From contig CP136069.1 in assembly GCA_032622095.1 (NCBI GenBank), positions 205,454,690 through 205,518,689 of the forward strand: a stretch of DNA of 64,000 bases, read 5' to 3'. The position numbers were made by a program, and so were the translations under genes. The notes below the pieces were generated by a model. That model did no database searches. It was not told the DNA's origin and was given only the letters and a program-made list of their open reading frames with translations. Source of the DNA: Siphonodentalium dalli (Eukaryota > Mollusca > Scaphopoda > Gadilida > Siphonodentaliidae). Below, piece after piece: positions 1-10,581 of this stretch. Numbering within the stretch: the stretch's first letter is position 1; every line of letters begins with the position of its first letter.

Positions 1-332
1 GATAGGTCTGTCTGCTGTGAGTTGTGTTAATTGAAGAAATTAATTGATATATACGGTATGGATTTATTTTTTTGAACAATGTTAACATTTGATGATGAGT
101 AATTTCTTGAGGAGACTAGAAATGCTTAATTTAAACAGTTATAAATGATATGTGTGTGTTTGATTAAATTATTATATCAGGGAATGAAGTCAATGAACTT
201 GAATTAACTTGAATTTGAACTATTTTGTATCTGATGTATGATGTATGATGTATGATGTATCACCTTAGAATAGAGCTTCAGACACATGACTATATAAATC
301 ACAAAAGTATAAACTGGCTTTCAAACTAGATA
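1..332. other. AT-rich non-coding DNA with a short microsatellite
   Basis: No exon or conserved motif is seen. A 7-bp tandem repeat (GATGTAT, about four copies) lies at about 232-260. The stretch is probably intron of the gene whose first visible exon is at 4140, because that exon begins in frame with no start codon. Confidence 0.5.
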
Positions 333-973
333 AGGCCAAAAAAAAAAGTTTTGGTTCTCAGGCCCCACCGCATTGAATAAAAGGGCCGCATTAGGCCTTT
401 TTATTGCAATGCCTGATGTTATGACCAAAAAACTTACGAAAAAATAAATTTGTCCATAGCAGATATGTGTTGAATATTAGTGTGCATTGAGCTCTAACAT
501 GTAATGTGTTAAAAAGTGACTTGCAGGCTTACAACATGAAGTAGATGACTACAATTAAGAAAATGATTAGCTGATCCTCATGCTCTTCTTAAAATTAGTC
601 ATTGTGAACTAACTAACACTAATTGTAACTTTATACAATTGAAAGGCACGGGATTAAATTCAGGATCACATATTAGAATGGGGAGGTATCAGTTTTTAGA
701 CAACAATAACAGTAGTTAATGTCAGGGGCATTATATATTGTTAGGTAATCCCAGTCATACACTGGTAGTACAATGTCATTTTTATTTAAGACTAAATGAG
801 TTTATATGCATAACAGTTCCCTCTACCTTTCTGGTTATTACTAGACAGAGGAAGGTATCTTTGTCCATGCTTACTATGCGCAGAAAAAAATAAAAATAAA
901 ACCCTCCCTCCCTCCCTCATTGATTTGAAGAAAAAAATTGCCTGAGAACCAAAACACTTTTTTTTTTTGGCCT
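333..973. mobile_element. Non-autonomous DNA element with about 30-bp inverted ends
   Basis: The left end (AGGCC, an A-run, then TTTTGGTTCTCAGGC) is repeated in reverse complement at 940-973, giving terminal inverted repeats about 640 bp apart. No transposase ORF lies between them. I could not see a clear target-site duplication. Related fragments occur at 3476-3565 and 3800-3870. Confidence 0.6.
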
Positions 974-1357
974 AACAGTGCTTCATTGAGATAGTTCAGA
1001 ACTGAAAGTTCAATTATTAGGGCTCGATTTAACTGGATTTCCAATTTCTGCTAACCAATTTACAATAAAAAAAATGTTTTTACAATGAAAACACATGTAT
1101 TGGTAGGGAATGCTATACAAAATCTACCCAGTGCTGCAAAATGCTATACAAATTAAAAACATTAAATCGACCCCTGATTATTCAACTTTGACATATTTCT
1201 ATTAAGCAGATATTTATTAGCTGTCCACTATTAAGCATGCAATGCATACTACATGTATAATAAAGCAACAGTAATTTAATAGCCTGGTTTACGAACCCTT
1301 CCTACAACTTTTTCCTCAATATTGTGAAAAAAATAAAAACTTTTGATTTGATTGGTT
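974..1357. other. AT-rich non-coding DNA
   Basis: No exon, RNA gene or repeat with clear ends is visible. Likely intronic. Confidence 0.4.
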
Positions 1358-1702
1358 TTAAAGGGGTACACCAAATCCGGCCATTTATAGGACCATCTCC
1401 TTTTATACTCAACAGAATATATGCAACAAATGATTGAGCCATGGATTAGTGCAAAATACACTCATGTGCTCTATGAATGATGCAAACAACATGGTAATTA
1501 TTATGAAAATTAATTTATCACTGGAGTCGTAAACTCATTTTCATTATAATTACCATGTTGTTTGCGTCGTTCATAGAGCACATGAGTGTATTTTGCACTA
1601 ATCCATGGCTCAAATTCATTCATTTGTTGCATATATTCTGTTAAGCATAAAGGAGATTGTCCAACCACAAATGGCTGGATTTAGTGTAAAGTACACCTTT
1701 AG
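1358..1702. mobile_element. Foldback MITE with arms of about 140 bp
   Basis: The arm from 1358 (AGGGGTACACCAAATCCGG...) returns in reverse complement up to about 1702, around a short loop near 1510-1535. The left end is preceded by TTAA. A diverged second copy with the same arms is at 56567-56882, which shows that it is a dispersed element. Confidence 0.7.
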
Positions 1703-1779
1703 TATGTTCACGTTGGTTAAAATACGAAAGTACATACATTATATGGATAGCGTAGATATACAGAGAATACAATAAAAAA

Positions 1780-2050
1780 AATGATAAAAATTGATAAAGA
1801 ACGTAAAAAAAAATGATAAAATTGTTAAAGAATGTAAGAAAAAATTATATAAAATGAGAAAAAGTGTTAAAAAATGTAAGAAAAAATGATTAAAAAAATT
1901 ATAAAAAATTAGAATGTTTTTTAAAGAATGTAAGAAAAAATTATAACAAATTGTAAGGCCAATGCATTCTCTTATATATGCGAGGCGACCTATGGTCGAC
2001 TCGCATATATAAGAGAATGCATTGGCACAGGGTCTTTAATGTTACGCCTC
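1780..2050. mobile_element. A-rich repeat plus partial TTAA-type hairpin element
   Basis: Diverged repeats of an AAAGAATGTAAGAAAAAAT-like unit run to about 1950. They are followed by a near-perfect hairpin at about 1959-2026 (arms reading CATTCTCTTATATATGCGAG). The same A-rich block plus hairpin is seen in a longer version at 32743-33555, so this is a truncated copy of that arrangement. Confidence 0.6.
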
Positions 2051-2269
2051 CTTCATTTACTTTTTTTCAACCTATATGTTCGTAAACCTGACTATAATAT
2101 TGTTGTGGCCTTATAGCCTTCAAGCAATGCTAGTCATAGTTGTCTCATTTGATGATTATAAATCTATATTTCTTTTCTGATGTCTTGTAATTTTTCAATA
2201 TTTTCAGCCTTCTGAACTAACATTTTCTTCTTTTGCTGTGCATTTACCAGTCTGAGTGAACCTATACTA

Positions 2270-2518
2270 TTAATCCTTACATGACTGGAGGTACTTAACA
2301 TTTTGCGAAAACTCTGTGCCAATGCATTCTCTTATATATGCGAGTCTCTCATAGGGAGCCTCGCATATTTTAGAAAATGCATTGGCCTAACAATATTTAC
2401 CTTGATATTGTAAGCCAACGCATTCTATTATATATGCGAGACTCTCATATATAAGAGAATGCACTGGCACAGTGTCTTCAATGCTGCACCAGCACAGCTC
2501 CAGTCATGAAAGGGTTAA
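2270..2518. mobile_element. TTAA-flanked double-hairpin MITE (piggyBac-like)
   Basis: TTAA lies at both ends (2270-2273 and 2515-2518). The inverted ends resemble CCCTTTCATGACTGGAG, and two internal palindromes share the CATTCTCTTATATATGCGAG arm. TTAA target sites and CCC ends are typical of piggyBac-type elements. There is no transposase, so this is a non-autonomous copy. Confidence 0.75.
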
Positions 2519-4139
2519 ACAGCTACGTATTGGATAGTCGACATTCTCATATACTCATCGCTATACAGGGCTTATCCTATAGTATGATGTCACCACTCAT
2601 GTTTTACAAATTTAAACGGACAGGGCTCAACAATTATGAAAACATAATTGGTAAGAGGTTTCTCTATAACTACTCAGCAGATTTCCAAACAAATTCTTCG
2701 ATATAGTTTAATTTTTTGTCAGCAATCATTTAAAAATTGTAAACTGTAGACCATGCTGCCGTCTCTGTGGAATGTTTATGTGGTATAATTCTGATGACTA
2801 AATAAAGACAAAGCAGTGCATGAAGTTTTTAATTAGTTTTGTATTAACGATGCAATGCAATATACCTTTTCCGGACATTCCATTTCCGATTCTGACTTTT
2901 CCAATGAATACAAATTGCTGTTTTTTTATTGGGACCCAATCGTTGTGTTCAAATTTGTATATGACTTCAATGCATATTTCTGGGACATATAATGCTCGTA
3001 GAAAGGTAGTTCAAGTATTTATCAACCCCGGAACAATTAAAAAGCGAATATTATTAGGTGCATTTTAGAGTGCAAACTGCCATGTCATTTTAATATTTCA
3101 CAAGACTCTCTTCTGATTGGCTGTGGCTGATGCCTGCTGCGCATGCCCGAGGTTTGTGTGTGGCTGACACTGACAATACGTTTTCGAAAGCAATTATGAA
3201 TACCTGTTATTTGTTTGAGACTATCAAACATGTAGCTGTGTTCACTCGTACTCCTACTGTGCATTTACTAATTCTTCACTGGTTAATTAAGAGTGCAGTT
3301 CGTGTTAATTAGAGTGCCATTCTGGTTAATTGTGTGGCAAATTGCAACTTATTTACGTATATATTTTGAAAATGATAAACTTTTTGCTCTATAATCGCGT
3401 TTGTAATCATAAAGCTAAAGTGGGCTTCTAAATTATTCATAACACCTTAAAATTATTTATGTCAAATAAATAAAAATACTGTGTTTTCAGGCACCTCCCT
3501 CATCACCAAAAATTTGGTCTCATAAAAAAATTCAAAATACTGTGTTCTCAGGCTCCTCCCTCATCACCCAAAAGAGGGCTGCCTTAGAAAATTTTATTTG
3601 CAATTTCATCCAGAATTTTCAAAGAGTTTCTCCAATTTATCCACAATTATAAATTTCGATAGGTAATTTTTGAAGACATTAATGATTAAAAAGCATTTGA
3701 AGAATGGTTAGATTCTCTTTTGCTTGGAATATTGTAAGATTTTTTACAATAGAATTACCTATACAACTATAAATTTCTAGAATTCTTGGAAAAACTTAAA
3801 ATAGAGGCTCCCTCATTCAACTTCCCATATGTAATTGCCTGAGAATGCAGGTATTTATTTTTAATTGCCTTACTGAAAAAAAAATAAAAAAAATTCTCTG
3901 TAGATTTCCAGAAAACATGTCTTTACATTCACTAAAATAAGCGAAACTTTTCCAACAAGAATAAATTACAGAACAGTGTTTTCTTCCCCACATCATCATA
4001 TAAAACATTTTAGAAGCTCACTGACTGTTAAGAATGATTTTGTATGACATGACAGAATTTACATTTTCTTGACAATTTTGATGTGTTTTTTCTTAATATT
4101 AATACGGTTTGATATCATCTTCATTTTGTGCTCAATCAG
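2519..4139. other. Presumed intron without a convincing exon
   Basis: Short open frames here (for example 2820-3068 and 3130-3312) have no recognisable motif and lack splice or codon support. Two direct copies of an AATACTGTGTT-CTCAGGC-CTCCCTCATCACC motif lie at 3476-3565 and are related to the ends of the element at 333-973. Confidence 0.4.
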
Positions 4140-4172
4140 GCGGCCCCGGCTATGACATCCGCTGTTAAGACT
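4140..4172 (+). CDS. Gene 1, exon 1 of those visible (33-nt microexon)
   Basis: A GC-rich 33-nt block encoding AAPAMTSAVKT lies between a good acceptor (CTCAATCAG ending at 4139) and a consensus donor (GTAAGTTC from 4173). Both junctions are phase 0, so it joins the next exon without a frame change to give a lysine- and alanine-rich, probably helical segment. Such basic segments follow the DENN module in my recollection of the DENND1/connecdenn family, which is one reason for the gene 1 guess. The exon is short, so splicing evidence would be needed to be sure. The gene must begin before the window, since no initiator is seen here. Confidence 0.55.
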
Positions 4173-4238
4173 GTAAGTTCACAGTTCATCATCGCACATC
4201 ATTGTCTCAGCTTGTTCGTTGTCATATTGCTTCTCTCA

Positions 4239-4701
4239 TGGTGGGGAATCACATGGTTTCGAGGTTGGTGAGTGCCACGCATTCAAAATGACCAAAGCGA
4301 GTGCAAAAACAAAAGTATAATATATGAGGAACTGACACAAAACATTTTGACTATTACGAGCATATGCTAGTTTATTTTTAAAACAAGTTGATACCTTATT
4401 TGTACGGACCAGCAGTTTTCTATAACATTCTGACCAAAGTACACCAGTCCATACATCTAGAGGAATCCTTCGACTGACAACTTTGGTCAGAATGTTAGAG
4501 CAAACAACTGAGTTTGGACACAAATGAGGTATCAGCTTGTTTGAAAAATAGTATAGCATATGCTCATAGCTGCCAAAATACTATGTAATATATTATTATC
4601 ATAGTTTTACCTTTCCTCGTTTCTGGTCGTGTTTACAATCGCTCCAGCCATTTTGAATGCGTGATACTCATCAACTCGAAACCACGTGATTTCCCCACCA
4701 T
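4239..4701. mobile_element. Foldback MITE in intron 1 of gene 1
   Basis: The left arm (CATGGTGGGGAATCACATGG then GTTTCGAGG) is matched in reverse complement at 4647-4701. A second nested inverted pair lies further in, around a centre near 4450. No ORF with transposase motifs is present. It begins 66 bp after the microexon donor. Confidence 0.7.
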
Positions 4702-5021
4702 GTACATGTACTCTCCCAGCTTATCCAGGAATATTTTCTTCTCTCTTTTTATTGTTTATTTTAATATCAGAATGGGTGAAGGGCTGGCTCAGCATGAGTG
4801 TTTATTTCTTCAATGAGCATGAACAGATTCTTATTTCCCAATGAAAAGGCCATGTCACTGTAGATAATTCCTACCATTTCATTACCTAATGATGTGTAAT
4901 GGGTTTAGCAAAGGAATTGCGACCTAATTTTTTCTTCTAAACTCTTCTGCGGCATGCTAAGCATGAATACTTGTTAGGAGATACATATTTTGTTAAGAAA
5001 ATATTATATTTGAGCAAGTTT

Positions 5022-5621
5022 GTCGGTTGCTGCCCAGGGGTCGGTGTTGTTCTACTTGCGGTTGCTGCCCAGGGGTCGGTGTTGTTCTACATGTCGGTTG
5101 CTACCCAGGGGTCATGTCGGTTGCTGCCCAGGGGTCGGTGTTCTACTTGCGGTTGCTGCCCAGGGTTCGGTGTTGTTCTACTTGCCGTTGCTGCCCAGGG
5201 GTCGGTATTGTTCTACATGTCAGTTGCTGCCCAGGGGTCGGTGTTCTACTTGCGGTTGCTGCCCAGGGATCGGTGTTCTACTTGCGGTTGCTGCCCAGGG
5301 GTTGGTGTTCTACTTGCGGTTGCTGCCCAGGGGTCGGTGTTGTTCTACATGTCGGTTGCTGCCAGGGGTCGGTGTTGTTCTACATGTCGGTTGCTGCCCA
5401 GGGGTCGGTTTTGTTCTACTTGTGGTTGCTGCCCAGGGTTCGGTGTTGTTCTACATTCGGTTGCTACGCAGGGGTCATGTCGGTTGCTGCCCAGGGGTCG
5501 GTGTTCTACTTTCAATTGCTGCCCAGGGGTCGGTGTTCTAATTACGGTTGCTGCCCAGGGGTCGGTGTTGTTACACTTGTCGGTTGCTGCCCAGGGGTCG
5601 GTGTTGTTCTACTTGCGGTTT
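5022..5621. repeat. Minisatellite, about 18 units of 23-37 bp
   Basis: The core GGTTGCTGCCCAGGGGTCGG is followed by variable spacers (GTGTTCTACTTGC, GTTGTTCTACATGTC). Unit length varies by small indels, so the translation shifts frame from unit to unit. Because the core lacks stop codons on the + strand, all three forward frames stay open for more than 500 bp. I read it as non-coding intronic DNA. Confidence 0.9.
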
Positions 5622-5637
5622 TGATTTCCTGGTGATA

Positions 5638-5979
5638 TTAACCCTTTCATGAGTGCAGCATAACCCATAGAGAGCCCCACACAGACAGGAGCAGATGACA
5701 CTCCGTAGTACATGCTTCCATATGTGTGAGGCTCCCTGTGGGTAAAATTTTTCTTTAACCCTTTTATGATTGGAGCTTCCTGAAATTTTGCGCAAATCCT
5801 GTGCCAATGCATTCTCTTATGTATGCGAGTCTCCCATATATACCTTGTAAGCCAGTGAATTCTCTTACCATATATATGCGAGGCTTCCTACTGTATGGGA
5901 GACTCACTTATGTAATAGAATGCACTGGAACAGCATCTTTAATGCTGTTCCAGCTCAGCTACCGTCATGAAAGGGTTAA
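5638..5979. mobile_element. TTAA-flanked hairpin MITE with partial second copy
   Basis: A full copy runs from TTAA at 5755-5758 to TTAA at 5976-5979, with inverted CCCTTT(T/C)ATGA ends and internal CATTCTCTTAT hairpin arms. A truncated relative precedes it, starting at TTAACCCTTTCATGA at 5638, so the two share the TTAA in the middle. Confidence 0.7.
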
Positions 5980-6169
5980 CCCTCTCCATGGTCATAACTC
6001 TATCCAAAAAAAAAGACATGAACAATAATCCAAACCAGCCCTTACACTGAGAGAACAGAATATATGCTGGAGCTAACCTGCATGTCTCACTTTATAACTG
6101 TTACTATAGATATTATCTCACACTCCGCCTCAAACACACCTCGATTTTATCACACACCCATCATTGTAT

Positions 6170-6315
6170 TCAAGCCTTGAAATAAAGTATCTGACATTTG
6201 CAGAATGAGGTCCCCAGCGGGTGGATTTAGTGATGCTACCCTGCAGAGTGGGCTATCACCAATTTCACCCTCTGGGGACCTCATACAGCTTAGGCTTCAT
6301 CTTCTAGGAAGGATC
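6170..6315. mobile_element. hAT-like hairpin MITE, truncated copy
   Basis: Begins CAAGCCTTGAAATA and contains the GCAGAATGAGGTCCCC hairpin arms that mark this family. The right end does not show the matching inverted terminus seen in the complete copy at 9808-10060. Confidence 0.6.
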
Positions 6316-7710
6316 TATGGTCTCAAATTAACATTGTTTTTAGTTACTTTTTCCCTTCTGTTCAATTTCTATATCCCCTAATTTGCAGGAGATAAAATTC
6401 ATATAGTTTCTATTAAATTTGTTGGTGGATTGAATTACAATGGAGATAAATGTACCATGTCTTTACTTGTCATTTTCTAAATTTTATCAACCCTTCTTTG
6501 TGCTTTCTTCCTTTGATGGCCTTGATAAACACAACTTCATTGTGGCTGGTGGGTTGGGTTATACTGTCAGCTAGTACATCCATCATAGGCCAACTTTGTG
6601 CATTTCCATGTTTTCTAAAATGGATTAGGGTTAAAACATATTATTTGCTTATTTAACTATTTCAAACTGTTATTTGACTATTCAGTCACTACACCTGTTT
6701 GAAGAGTGTTTAAGAAATGGATGTTGATTTGCTTGTGTTTCATAGAGTATGGATGCAAGTTGGTCTGACATTTTGTGTGGAACGTGAAAGCGTTCCACAC
6801 ATAAAAATGTCAGACCAACTTGCATCCATACTCTATGGAACGCAACAAAATCAACACCCATTACTTATATTTACACTCAACCGAGTCAACTGGCAGATTA
6901 TATAAGCAATAAGCGCCCATTTCCAACATTATTCTCATGACTTGGTGCAAGTTGCGTCTACACTAAAATGGATGCAAGTAGGTGTCAGCGCGCGACATCA
7001 CATGACTTAATTTTGACCAACCAACGTATTGCATTCGTGTTCCACAATGTGAATGCATGTGTGAGTGTAAATATATTATTATACTTTATACTTACTTACG
7101 TTTTACGTCAAAATATAAATCGTATCCCAACTCCCAGACGGCTGAACATTTTATAACACTGTTAGGATGTTATTCCCTTCTCAGAACTGTGACATCATTT
7201 GTTTACATTGTTCGGTATCCATGCGAACGGATAAGGTTGGTGAAGTATATATTTGTTGTAACTAATCATTTATTAAATGTTGGTGCATCTTGCTTCTTTT
7301 GCCATTGTGGTTATGTATTAGGTGTAAATGTAAAATTAGCATTGGCAAAGCTGCTTTAAATATTGATATATTGATGTACATAGATTGGTGTTCTAGACAA
7401 ACAGAGTATCTGCTTTTGAATATCTGCACCACTCATATAAAACATCTTACTGGCTATTTCAATGTGTATATGATAAGAACTGGTTTTATGGAGCTTCAGC
7501 ACACAATTTATGACATATATATTTCCATAATTGGCTACCGTTTGTTGGGTCGAAACATCAAGTAAGAGTGATTTTTATAAAATAATCAATCGAGAATTCA
7601 GGAGACCAAATTATTTATCATCATTGAGTATTTTGATAAGGAGAGATGTTAATAAACTTGATACTTGGGAGTCATAGGTTTCTGTCTGTTGTGGTGTGAT
7701 TTCCCCCTTA
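6316..7710. other. Presumed intron, with one short palindrome
   Basis: Open frames at 6450-6656, 6968-7156 and 7057-7565 show no recognisable domain. A near-perfect palindrome at 6741-6838 has arms of about 45 bp and a six-base loop (TGAAAG). It is probably a small MITE, and a partial relative of one arm lies near 6940-6985. Confidence 0.45.
6741..6838. repeat. Near-perfect palindrome with arms of about 45 bp
   Basis: CATAGAGTATGGATGCAAGT and the following bases return in reverse complement after a loop of about 6 bases, with a small indel in one arm. A microRNA-like hairpin is possible in shape, but the arms are longer and more perfect than usual, so a palindromic MITE is more likely. Confidence 0.75.
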
Positions 7711-7802
7711 CAGTAATGCCCTAAGTAATCGACTCCTTAACCACAGCAGAATTATGGGTAACTTTTCAGGATTTAGTCAGAAATATGGCTTGTTGCCATG
7801 AT
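7711..7802. mobile_element. Half copy of the CAGTAATGC palindromic MITE
   Basis: Matches the left arm of the complete palindrome at 21181-21353 (CAGTAATGCCCTAAGTAATC onward) and stops near its centre. The other arm is missing. Confidence 0.7.
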
Positions 7803-7814
7803 CCTTGACTTACC

Positions 7815-8310
7815 AAACATATTTATATTTATCACATAATTAGCCCCCAAATCTGGCCTCATATTTTTTAGTTAGACACACATGTATTACTGGCACGCGC
7901 AGTGACATAAGAGCTTAGCTCAATGATGTTGATTTCAATGCCGGAACTTCATTATTATGTTAATTAGAAAAAATAATGTATTAATTTTGTTTGTGTTTTT
8001 CAGTGTTGACTGTGAGATAAACATGGGTGATAAGGGCTGTTGAACAATTTTGTCAACATCAAAAGACACATTTAAATTGAAACTATATTTTTTCTTGAAG
8101 GTGTCTTTACTTCCTATTTAGTTGTGTTAAGGAAATCAATATTATATTTGTTAACCCCAGCCATTTCGAGATTGTTTTTCCTTGCTAAAATCTGATTATG
8201 TAATAAAATGGATCTCAAATCATTGCAATTCTACACACAATTTATTAACCTCATCCACTAAATTTGATTAATAAATTTTGTATATAATTTTTAGAGATCT
8301 TGTATTAATC
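7815..8310 (+). repeat. Dispersed repeat of about 500 bp, copy 1
   Basis: Aligns by eye over its whole length with 18255-18800. Shared blocks include TTGACTGTGAGATAAACATG and AAGGAAATCAATATTA. The copies differ by many substitutions, and copy 2 has an extra hairpin near its right end. Family and coding capacity are unknown. Confidence 0.65.
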
Positions 8311-8334
8311 TAATGATATGTGGCATTTCATGCC

Positions 8335-9270
8335 TTGGATTGCCTTACGGTTCACCAATTTATGTTATACCATTGAATGATATGGATTGCCTGGCGATTC
8401 ACCAATTTATGTTATACCATTTCATGCCTTGGATTACCTTGCGGTTCACCAATTTATATTATACCATTTGATGCCTTGGATTGCCTGGCGATTCACCAAT
8501 TTATGTTATACCATTTCATGCCTTGGATTACCTTGCGGTTCACCAATTTATATTATACCATTTGATGCCTTGGATTGCCTTGCGGTTCACCAATTTATGT
8601 TATACCATTTGATGCCTTGGATTGCCTTGCGGTTCACCAATTTATTTTATACCATTTCATGCCTTGGATTACCTTGCGGTTCACCAATTTATTTTATACC
8701 ATTTCATGCCTTGGATTACCTTGCGGTTCACCAATTTATATTATACCATTTGATGCCTTGGATTGCCTTGCGGTTCACCAATTTATGTTATACCATTTGA
8801 TGCCTTGGATTGCCTTGCGGTTCACCAATTTATTTTATACCATTTCATGCCTTGGATTACCTTGCGGTTCACCAATTTATATTATACCATTTGATGCCTT
8901 GGATTGCCTGGCGATTCACCAATTTATATTATACCATTTCATGCCTTGGATTGCCTTGCGGTTCACCAATTTATGTTATACCATTTCATGCCTTGGATTG
9001 CCTGGCGATTCACCAATTTATGTTATACCATTTCATGCCTTGGATTACCTTGCGGTTCACCAATTTATATTATACCATTTGATGCCTTGGATTACCTTGC
9101 GGTTCACCAATTTATATTATACCATTTGATGCCTTGGATTACCTTGCGGTTCACCAATTTATATTATACCATTTGATGCCTTGGATTACCTTGCGGTTCA
9201 CCAATTTATATTATACCATTTGATGCCTTGGATTACCTTGCAGTTCACCAATTTATTTTATACCATTGCA
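8335..9270. repeat. 47-bp minisatellite abutting the exon 2 acceptor
   Basis: About 20 units of 47 bp (core ATGCCTTGGATTGCCTTGCG followed by GTTCACCAATTTAT). The last, altered unit supplies the pyrimidine-rich end and the CAG of the acceptor at 9269-9271. The unit contains no AG dinucleotide. The open frames across it follow from the absence of stops and are not considered genes. Confidence 0.95.
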
Positions 9271-9271
9271 G

Positions 9272-9334
9272 GTTAAACATCAGGGGAAGAAGGCCATCGA
9301 CGGGATGAAAACTAAGATAGGAGAAATGAAGAAG
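9272..9334 (+). CDS. Gene 1, exon 2 (63 nt)
   Basis: Encodes 21 residues (VKHQGKKAIDGMKTKIGEMKK, split as VKHQGKKAID and GMKTKIGEMKK), strongly basic and likely helical. The acceptor CCATTGCAG ends at 9271 and the donor GTGGGT starts at 9335, a weaker donor than its neighbours. Both junctions are phase 0. The acceptor lies in the last unit of a 47-bp minisatellite. A second AG at 9243 is a possible competing acceptor, but its use would add 28 nt and break the frame. The segment fits a basic linker after a DENN-type module, though that assignment is inference. Confidence 0.8.
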
Positions 9335-9807
9335 GTGGGTCACTGCTTAGAGTTTACTGCATGATTAGATTCCTATTGTTTCTGTGTAGTGGTTTGGTGG
9401 TTGATTGATTGATTGATGCTATCAGTCAGATTCATAGAATAAATAAACAGAGTCTGTGCTCCCTGAACTATAAATTAAAAGCATCACACACATGACTAAA
9501 CATGACCTGTTTGTTTCTGAATAAACCTTGTAAGTCTTTATATTTCAATTATTGGATTCTAGGGGGGGGGGGGGGGGGGGGGAATCTCACTCGGTGTGAT
9601 CTGACGATTTGGATTAGATCGTCAAACAAAAGTAAAGTGGTATTTAGGGAAGAATAATAATTGTCATATAATAAAGTACTATACCATATCCTTTGATTAA
9701 TCAGATCAAAAGCCTTTTTTTTCAAATATTTTTGTCTGTGTTGATTTAGAGATACACTGCTCATGTGATTTCTCAATCGTACAACTCACCTCCAACATGA
9801 ATAACAG
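9335..9807. other. Intron sequence with a run of 21 G
   Basis: Contains a perfect G-run at 9562-9582 and otherwise AT-rich unremarkable DNA. The minus-strand frame 9549-9776 owes its proline stretch to the G-run. Confidence 0.5.
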
Positions 9808-10060
9808 CAAGCCTTGAAATAGCGTGTCTGTCATTTGCAGAATGAGGTCCCCAGAGGGTGAATTTAGTGATGCTACCCTGCATAGCGGGCTAGCATCACC
9901 AAATTCACCCTCTGGGGACCTCCTTCTGCTGAGTTGTAAGCAGAATGAGGTCCCCAGAGGGTGAATTTGGTGATACTAGCCCACTATGCGGGGTAGCATC
10001 ACTAAATTCACCCTCTGGGGACCTCATTCTGCAATGACAGACACCCTATTTCAAGGCTTG
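9808..10060. mobile_element. Complete hAT-like double-hairpin MITE
   Basis: Inverted ends CAAGCCTTGAAATAG are flanked by a perfect 8-bp duplication AATAACAG (9800-9807 and 10061-10068). Two internal hairpins are built from GCAGAATGAGGTCCCCAGAG and its complement. An 8-bp duplication is the hAT hallmark. No transposase is present. Confidence 0.85.
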
Positions 10061-10113
10061 AATAACAGACTGCCGAATAGTTGTATCATTTGCCAGCAGA
10101 TAGTTAATGGGTC

Positions 10114-10216
10114 GCAGTGGCATCATAGTCCAGTTGCATCATGGGATAGGTACCTTACAGCGGCATCATGGGATAGGTACCTTACAGCGGCATCATGGGA
10201 TAGGTACCTTAGTCCA
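10114..10216. repeat. Short tandem repeat of about 27 bp, three copies
   Basis: GCATCATGGGATAGGTACCT recurs three times and is bracketed by AGTCCAGTTGC on both sides. Confidence 0.85.
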
Positions 10217-10309
10217 GTTGCTTGTAGAATCAATTGCATGTTATTTGATTTGAGTGTTCAAAGCTAGTGGTGTGCTTCCTCTGGTCTACAGATAATAACA
10301 CATGTCCTT

Positions 10310-10581
10310 TTAACCCTCTCATGAGGTTCTTGAAGGGAACTGCGCTGGTGCAGCGTTAAGGATCCTGTGCCAGTGAATTCTCTTATATACGCGAGTCGAC
10401 TATAGGGAGTCTTGCATATATAAGAGAATGCACTGGCTTACATGGTCAAGATAAATATTGGTAGGCCAATGCATTCTCTTATATATGCGATGCTCCCTAT
10501 GGGAGACTCGCATATATAAGAGAATGCATTGGCACAGGGTTTTCGCAAAATATCAGGAGGCTCCAGTCATGGAAGTGTTAG
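10310..10581. mobile_element. TTAA-type double-hairpin MITE, reverse orientation
   Basis: Starts at TTAA (10310-10313) with CCCTCTCATGA and ends near 10581 after CCAGTCATGGAAGTGTTA, so the right TTAA has mutated. Both internal CATTCTCTTATAT hairpins are intact. Confidence 0.7.

Noticed and set aside
6741-6838. microRNA precursor
   Set aside because: The arms are longer and more perfect than typical precursors, and dispersed palindromes are common here, so a MITE is more likely.
8377-9176. Overlapping open frames reading SPIYVIPFHALDYLAVHQF-type repeats as a protein
   Set aside because: They are translations of the 47-bp array in several frames and run into a splice acceptor.
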